The position numbers and the translations under genes were made by a program. From a bacterium (GTDB taxonomy: Bacteria > NPL-UPA2 > JAUVJM01), in NCBI GenBank assembly GCA_030596585.1, contig JAUVJM010000036.1, positions 1 through 11,266 on the forward strand: DNA of 11,266 nt. The letters run 5' to 3'. This document shows positions 8,001-11,266 of this stretch, one piece after another (positions within the stretch are counted from its first letter, which is position 1; the number at the start of each line of letters is the position of its first letter). Below the pieces are notes generated by a model. That model did no database searches. It worked only from the letters and a program-made list of their open reading frames with translations, and had not been told where the DNA came from.

Positions 8001-9240
8001 AAAACCTCCCCCTCCAAAAAAACGAAAGGCCTATGTACACTCCACCGGGAAAAAACTCGACCGCACTATATATATCCCCTACATGGGAGATGGATCCTTT
8101 GCACTCCAGGCCGCTCTCAAAGCACAGGGGACAAAAGCTGAGGTATTCCCCGAATCAAACGAAGAAACCCTGAGACTGGGCAGGAATTTCACCTCCGGCA
8201 AAGAGTGCTACCCCTGCATTCTCACAACAGGGGACATGGTCCGCATAACGAAGCGGGATGATTTTGATCCGGAGCGGGCGGCCTTTTTCATGCCTTCAAC
8301 AAGCGGACCCTGCCGTTTTGGGCAGTATAACAAACTCCAGCGAATGGTTCTGGACGAACTCGGGCTCGAGAAAGTCCCGATTATTTCCCCGAACCAGGCA
8401 CATAATCTCCAGGAAGAAGTGAAAGGCTACGGCAAAAATACGTTCAGAAACACATGGAGAGGAATCGTAGCCATTGACATTCTAAGCAAGATGTCGAGAC
8501 AAACCCGCCCATATGAGGCAGCCACAGGTGAAACAGACAGCGCATACAAGAAATGTCTGTCCTTGGTGCTGAAAGCAATTGAAGAAAAAAGAAGCCCGCA
8601 TCTGGCTCTCAGAAAGTCGGTTGACGCTTTCAGGAAGATTGAGACAAACGGGAATGGACAGAAACCTATCATCGGAATAGTCGGAGAAATGTTCGTAAGG
8701 TCAAACGAATTCAGCAACGACGGAATCGTGCGCGAAATTGAAAGTCTCGGAGGAGAAGTATGGCTTGCGCCGCTTGGAGAGTGGTTCTTTCATATAAACC
8801 GGACTCTGAAAGCCTACAGCCTTCTCACGAGACGCTATAGAGACTTCGTGTCGGCTTCCGCAACAAACCTTGTCCAGCGCTATGATGAGAGAAAACTCGC
8901 GAAGGAAGCAGAAGGTTTCCTGCGCTATCCGCACGAGCCGCCGATTAACGAAATCTGGGCTAACAGCGAACGTTACCTGCCGGGATGGTTCGGAGAAACT
9001 GCTCTCAGCATCGGAAAATCCGCTGACTACGTGCGCAAAGGAATATCGGGCGTAATCAACGTGATGCCCTTTACCTGCCTCCCCGGAACGATCGCAACCG
9101 CAATCTTCAAAAGGTTCCAGGAAGACCACAACGGCATCCCCTGTCTCATGATGGCATACGACGGCTTGGAACAGACAAACACAAAGACCCGCCTTGAAGC
9201 TTTCATGCACCAGGCTAACCAGTACCGCCGCCTAAAATAA
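5005..9240 (+). CDS. Giant acyl-CoA dehydratase activase-related protein with two ATPase domains
   Basis: This 1411-residue protein fuses two complete HgdC/BadF-type ASKHA ATPase domains to COG3580-like (DUF2229) and COG3581-like regions. Domain 1 (about 6-275) has YLGIDAGSVS, GVGTTGSGGK, DIGGEDSK and the Fe-S cysteines C134 (CAAGTGSFL) and C174 (GRCSVF). Domain 2 (about 329-590) has YLGIDVGSIS, GVGTTGSGRY, EIGGQDSK, C454 and C494. The cysteine spacing, 40 residues, is identical in both. A linker at 302-322 is encoded by a 7-bp tandem repeat. Next come C613, C616, C620 and C639, a probable metal site. DUF2229 starts near 685 (RVGIPYALIFHELFPFW), and a basic PPPPKKRK hinge lies near 1001. The last part contains C1068, C1071, C1103, C1358 and C1380. 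In this family ATP hydrolysis drives low-potential electron transfer to a partner Fe-S protein, as for 2-hydroxyacyl-CoA dehydratases. The real partner is unknown, and no dehydratase subunits are nearby. It starts 7 bases after cysS, with GGTGAG upstream. Confidence 0.9.
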   Translation: MSNTRYYLGIDAGSVSVNTVLMNDGEVAANDYTRIKADPIATLVGVLERMLRSIPADAIRGVGTTGSGGKLIARLLEGSFVNEVIAQAKSVEHFYPEVRTAIDIGGEDSKIILLRYDDRAQAMVVEDFAMNTICAAGTGSFLDQQAVRLGVSIENEFGELALRSKKPPRIAGRCSVFAKTDMIHLQQEGAPDYDIVAGLCFALARNFKSTICKGKLFVPPVIFQGGVAANEGMVRAFREILQLKGNELIIPKYNASMGAIGAAILCRDKAGKSPDLGNLKEYLRNHEYEDEGLPPLTDHKPQTSDLRPQTSDLRAQTSGLRPERNRVKGYLGIDVGSISTNVVAINENGDLLARRYLMTAGRPIEAVRRGIKEVGAEIADLVEVAGVGTTGSGRYLIGDFVGADVIKNEITAQARASVRIDPTVDTIFEIGGQDSKFISIEDTAVVDFEMNKVCAAGTGSFLEEQAERLSIKIEKEFGDLALSSGSPVRLGERCTVFMESDLVHHQQAMAKKEDLVAGLSYSIVYNYLNRVVGKRRIGKNIFFQGAVAFNRGVVAAFEKVLGKRVTVPPNNDVTGAIGVALVARERASGWNGTKFKGWEKVTNTQYELRSFECPDCPNHCEIREVIIEGSKPLYYGSRCEKYNVDKERKKELEGIPDCFAEREKLLLESYSTATPKGENPKQAPRVGIPYALIFHELFPFWKAFFTELGFEVILSRKTNKTTIQKGLEKVVAETCFPVKVAHGHIMDLLEKNVDYIFLPMIVNMRQSNVSMTQSFNCPYVQAFPYIAMSAIDFEKYGVKVLKPTIAFGWGKPTAAKMLMRFGKELNKEGKDLSRAISAAWKAQADFYERLRKRGKEILNSLPPDRIPVVIVSRPYNGCDNGINLNLPRKLRDLGAFPIPMDYLPLDTIDLSEEWPDMYWRYGQKILSAAEIIRKDEHLECLYITNFGCGPDSFITRFFREKMTGKPYLEIEVDEHSADVGAITRCEAFLDSLENVKNRRKPPPPKKRKAYVHSTGKKLDRTIYIPYMGDGSFALQAALKAQGTKAEVFPESNEETLRLGRNFTSGKECYPCILTTGDMVRITKRDDFDPERAAFFMPSTSGPCRFGQYNKLQRMVLDELGLEKVPIISPNQAHNLQEEVKGYGKNTFRNTWRGIVAIDILSKMSRQTRPYEAATGETDSAYKKCLSLVLKAIEEKRSPHLALRKSVDAFRKIETNGNGQKPIIGIVGEMFVRSNEFSNDGIVREIESLGGEVWLAPLGEWFFHINRTLKAYSLLTRRYRDFVSASATNLVQRYDERKLAKEAEGFLRYPHEPPINEIWANSERYLPGWFGETALSIGKSADYVRKGISGVINVMPFTCLPGTIATAIFKRFQEDHNGIPCLMMAYDGLEQTNTKTRLEAFMHQANQYRRLK
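5908..5969 (+). repeat. Heptanucleotide tandem repeat inside the activase gene
   Basis: Nearly nine units of a 7-bp word, consensus CAGACCT, run without interruption; five central positions hold four exact copies. Variants are CAGACTT (first and seventh), CAGAGCT and CAGGCCT. Because 7 is not divisible by 3, the protein repeats every 21 bases as QTSDLRP, QTSDLRA, QTSGLRP (residues 302-322). It lies exactly in the linker between the two ATPase domains. A gain or loss of one or two units would shift the frame; only changes by three units keep it. Confidence 0.95.
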
Positions 9241-9261
9241 AATAGCTTTCAGCGTAAAGCC

Positions 9262-9325
9262 TTACTCTTCGAGCTTGTCGAGAAGTCATCTTCTCGATGC
9301 GCTTCCGCTTACTCGAAGAATAAAC
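9262..9325 (+). repeat. 64-bp palindromic intergenic repeat, copy 2
   Basis: This copy matches the one at 850-913 base for base in length, with ends TTACTCTTCGAG and CTCGAAGAATAAAC. Its inner hairpin has TCGAGAA and TTCTCGA arms (7 bp). It lies 22 bases after the activase stop, between convergent genes, where a symmetrical hairpin could mark transcript ends on both strands. No T-run typical of an intrinsic terminator follows. Confidence 0.8.
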
Positions 9326-9328
9326 AGC

Positions 9329-9362
9329 TTAGTGTTCGAGCCTGCCGAGACCTGAGTATCTA
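9329..9362 (+). repeat. Truncated copy of the 64-bp repeat
   Basis: GTTCGAGCCTGCCGAGACCT at 9333-9352 matches the left half of copy 1 with a single mismatch, and TATCT follows. The right half is absent. It starts a few bases after copy 2, in direct orientation, so the two form a partial tandem. The rest of the gap, to 9413, shows nothing recognisable. Confidence 0.6.
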
Positions 9363-9413
9363 TGAAACACAGTTCACCAAATATTTTACCCCTATTCTAT
9401 GGTTCCGGTTTCC

Positions 9414-10778
9414 CTAAGCAGGAAAAGCGCGAACACATGCATTGCGCATCCGCTCCTGGATTTCTCCTATCGTGTGAGTCGGCAAAAATCCCTGCCCGCC
9501 CTCGAGTATCAGGTTTTCGGATGAATCAAAATCTTTGAGTTCCATCCGGAAATTGAGTTTGTCCTTTAACTTGAGTTCAAGAATCTTTCTTGCAATGTAT
9601 GCCCACTTGGTAATGGCAGCATCGTTCTCCATGATAGACCCCATATGTCCCGTTGACCCATGGACGTCAATAACAACGTTTCCTTCGCTCAGACATCCTA
9701 CGTCAACATGGCGGTCAACCTTCTTCCTGCCGGTTGCAGGGTCAATAGATTTTGTCTTGTCTCCATATTTCTTTATGTAGTCATCCAGCCCGCTATCGAC
9801 AGCGCTCTTCACTTTCGACAATTCCTCCCTATTCTTAACACCGCGAAGGACAAACGAAACCTCACCGCATATGCGGGACGGATGCTCTCCAAAGGGACCC
9901 AGCATTCCGTTGCACGTCTGCACGGGCTTATGGGGAAACAACGGATGGTCCGATTCCGCTTTGATGTTATCCCCCTCAACCTGCATCTCGATGATAGCGA
10001 AGATAATACTCTCAAGCAGAGAGACTTTACCTTCTCTCTTCACGGTTTCACGAGACCCCGGCAGGCTTAGCTCACATTTGAACCACACGGCGCCGCGGTT
10101 TGCCGGATAGACGTTGTTCCCGGCAGTTTCAAGAATGAGAACAGAATCATATCTCTCTTTCAGTTCTCTGTCAGCGGCAATACTCAGGGAACCATTTCCG
10201 CCGGGTTCTTCTTCTATAACCAGCATCGCCGTAATCTTATTCTTCAAGCCTATGACTTTTTCTCTTGCCAGCCTGTCAATGACAGAAAGAGCACCATATA
10301 TCACGGCAATATTGCCTTTGTCATCGGCAGTCCCCCGTCCGCAGATATACTCCCCTTTCCTTTCCGGAGGGAAGAAAGGTGCAACCACATCAATATGAGC
10401 GTTAACAGCCGTGTTGCGCCCGGCATCCGAAAATTCACCGTCAACGAGGTACAAGAGGTTGCATCTTCCCCTGTATGCCTCAGTCGCGGGAAGCCCGGAA
10501 GGTCTTTGCGCTGTTTTCGTGAAGTGGAGCTGGGTATAAGCGGGATGTCTTTCAATCTCAGGGGATATCTCTTTCTCAACTATGCGGGCGCCGGGGAAGG
10601 AAAAAGCTCCCAGCTTTCGACTGAGTATATCAAAAACTTCCCCCTCTCTCTCCCGCATAACGGCAATGTCGGGATTTGGCGAAGTATCAACTGAACATAT
10701 CCGCATCAAAACATCAACGACATCTTCCCGAAATTCACTATTCAGAGTTAATTCTTTGATTCTCCGGACAATATCCAA
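9414..10778 (-). CDS. M20-family metallohydrolase (ArgE/DapE/peptidase-like)
   Basis: This 454-residue protein belongs to the two-metal M20 hydrolases, which cleave amide bonds of peptides or acylated amino acids in the cytoplasm. Visible sites are H128 and D130 (NAHIDVVAPF), the bridging aspartate at 152 (GRGTADDKG), the acid cluster at 189-191 (IEEEPGG) and a late histidine in LPTHTIGE. The middle part (about 215-350) should be the dimerisation lid. The length is somewhat above that of ArgE or DapE, with extra N-terminal sequence before the first metal ligand, so the substrate cannot be named. The start codon is TTG at 10778-10776, supported by a GGGGGAGAGG (reverse complement of 10784-10793) 5 bases upstream; no ATG lies close. 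The stop is TAG, and an in-frame TAG recurs 17 codons later with no conserved sequence between. It is downstream of an aminotransferase on the same strand, so amino acid breakdown is a plausible role, by inference only. Confidence 0.88.
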   Translation of the reverse strand: MDIVRRIKELTLNSEFREDVVDVLMRICSVDTSPNPDIAVMREREGEVFDILSRKLGAFSFPGARIVEKEISPEIERHPAYTQLHFTKTAQRPSGLPATEAYRGRCNLLYLVDGEFSDAGRNTAVNAHIDVVAPFFPPERKGEYICGRGTADDKGNIAVIYGALSVIDRLAREKVIGLKNKITAMLVIEEEPGGNGSLSIAADRELKERYDSVLILETAGNNVYPANRGAVWFKCELSLPGSRETVKREGKVSLLESIIFAIIEMQVEGDNIKAESDHPLFPHKPVQTCNGMLGPFGEHPSRICGEVSFVLRGVKNREELSKVKSAVDSGLDDYIKKYGDKTKSIDPATGRKKVDRHVDVGCLSEGNVVIDVHGSTGHMGSIMENDAAITKWAYIARKILELKLKDKLNFRMELKDFDSSENLILEGGQGFLPTHTIGEIQERMRNACVRAFPA

Positions 10779-10803
10779 AATCGCCTCTCCCCCTATCCTA
10801 AAA

Positions 10804-10838
10804 CGTAACCGCTCACGGTTGACGATTCACGGTTAAAG
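10804..10838. repeat. Degenerate TTCACGG heptanucleotide repeat
   Basis: Three consecutive 7-base words, CTCACGG, TTGACGA and TTCACGG (10812-10832), follow CGTAACCG at 10804-10811. The 17-base stretch CGTAACCGnnnACGGTT (10804-10820) recurs at 10915-10931, so the two flank repeat copy 3 as direct repeats with 14 of 17 identical bases. The stretch lies upstream of the M20 gene. Confidence 0.6.
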
Positions 10839-10848
10839 AGTGAACTCC

Positions 10849-10912
10849 GTTTATTCTTCGAGTAAGCAAAAGCGCATCGAGAAGATAGGTTCTCGACAAG
10901 CTCGAACAATAA
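10849..10912 (-). repeat. 64-bp palindromic intergenic repeat, copy 3 (inverted)
   Basis: On the reverse strand this copy reads from TTATTGTTCGAG to CTCGAAGAATAAAC. It is the most symmetrical copy: the outer arms match at 11 of 12 positions, and the inner hairpin has perfect 7-bp TCGAGAA/TTCTCGA arms with a 6-base loop. It differs from copy 1 at only a few positions. It lies between the aminotransferase and the M20 gene, on the path of leftward transcription. Confidence 0.8.
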
Positions 10913-10915
10913 TTC

Positions 10916-10933
10916 GTAACCGTGAACGGTTAC
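10916..10933. repeat. Short palindrome across the aminotransferase stop codon
   Basis: GTAACCG at 10916-10922 is inverted exactly as CGGTTAC at 10927-10933, with a TGAA loop. The TAA stop of the aminotransferase (reverse strand, 10932-10930) is inside the arm. As leftward RNA it would form a 7-bp hairpin just after the stop, but no U-run follows, so a terminator role is doubtful. Confidence 0.55.
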
Positions 10934-11266
10934 CCTAAAACTTCATCACAGGCTTCTTCAAGAACACTGATTCCCTCTTTCAACGCCTCCTCGTTTATTA
11001 CAAGGGGAGGAGCCATCTTGATGCACTCACCAGCCACCCCCACGGGAGCAAACATCAGAAGTCCTTTCTGGAAACACTTCTCATTAATCTTCAGTGCAGT
11101 ATCGGAATCCGGTTCTTTCGTCCCTTTTCTGATAACCTAGATACCGGCAACAAGCCCCCTGCCCTGCACGCATCCAAGCACATCAGGATACTTGTTCCTT
11201 ATCCTTTGCAGTTCGGGGATAAGAATCTCTCCGAGACGTCTCGCATTTTCAACGAGATTCTCCTTC
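10930..11266 (-). pseudogene. Class III aminotransferase C-terminal part, interrupted by in-frame TAG
   Basis: Read leftward from the window edge, 112 codons are present, including the final TAA. The first part, NARRLGEILIPELQRIR and CVQGRGLVAGI, matches the region before the small-domain strand of PLP-dependent class III aminotransferases (GABA, ornithine and acetylornithine type). Then comes TAG at 11139-11137. The same frame continues with VIRKGTKEPDSDTALKI, EKCFQKGLLMFAPVG, ECIKMAPPLVINEEALKEG and VLEEACDEVLG, the normal family C-terminus, 68 residues long. In relatives the TAG position is usually E, H, Q or similar in a GxE-like strand; a single base change from GAG or CAG would explain it. 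The catalytic lysine lies outside the window. It may be a young pseudogene, a sequencing error or a read-through codon. No suitable restart codon with a ribosome binding site directly follows the TAG. The exact substrate cannot be read. Confidence 0.75.

Noticed and set aside
8701..9210. Leftward 169-residue frame near the activase 3' end
   Set aside because: It is antisense to the conserved C-terminal domain of the activase; no independent support.
850..10912. The repeated 64-bp units as a CRISPR or a phage attachment pair
   Set aside because: Copies are thousands of bases apart, palindromic, in mixed orientation and without regular spacers, and no integrase or cas gene is present.
10922..11140. 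Rightward 72-residue frame at the right edge
   Set aside because: The opposite strand encodes conserved aminotransferase sequence; this frame is its shadow.

Overview
The window most likely comes from an uncultivated anaerobic bacterium. The signs are a corrinoid (B12) methyl-carrier protein, a very large ATP-dependent activator of the 2-hydroxyacyl-CoA dehydratase class (an oxygen-sensitive Fe-S chemistry), and a DUF4416 protein. The abundant short palindromic and heptanucleotide repeats between genes recall planctomycete/Omnitrophota-type or deltaproteobacterial-type draft genomes, but the window alone does not fix the phylum. No rRNA, tRNA, CRISPR array, transposase or phage gene was seen.

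Layout. Positions 1-809 hold two leftward genes: a small histidine-rich membrane protein and a DUF4416 protein that follows it after 4 bases and runs off the window. A divergent intergenic region (810-1067) carries copy 1 of a 64-bp palindromic repeat and a possible promoter. Rightward genes follow: a corrinoid protein (start corrected to GTG 1068), a hairpin terminator, accD (acetyl-CoA carboxylase beta subunit), a 98-bp clover-like intergenic repeat, cysE and cysS (overlapping by one base), and a 1411-residue activase-type protein. Leftward genes occupy the right end: an M20-family metallohydrolase (TTG start) and the 3' part of a class III aminotransferase. The aminotransferase carries an in-frame TAG, although homology-like sequence continues after it. 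The two strands converge at 9241-9413, where repeat copy 2 lies.

How the genes work together. cysE and cysS form an evident cysteine unit: O-acetylserine synthesis and tRNA-Cys charging. The activase follows only 7 bases after cysS and is probably co-transcribed with it. accD is housekeeping fatty-acid synthesis, with no accA partner in view. The corrinoid protein has no methyltransferase or reductive activator nearby, and the large activase has no separate dehydratase partner nearby, so both are orphans within this window. The M20 enzyme and the aminotransferase may act together on amino acid derivatives, but no substrate can be read from the sequence.

The points most worth a second look are: (i) the activase with two complete ATPase domains joined by a linker encoded by a 7-bp tandem repeat, followed by a possible internal start; (ii) the in-frame amber codon in the aminotransferase; (iii) a family of 64-bp palindromic repeats in three intergenic regions; and (iv) the coupled His-rich membrane protein/DUF4416 pair. 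I did not find a clearly new multi-gene system; the activase architecture is the nearest candidate.
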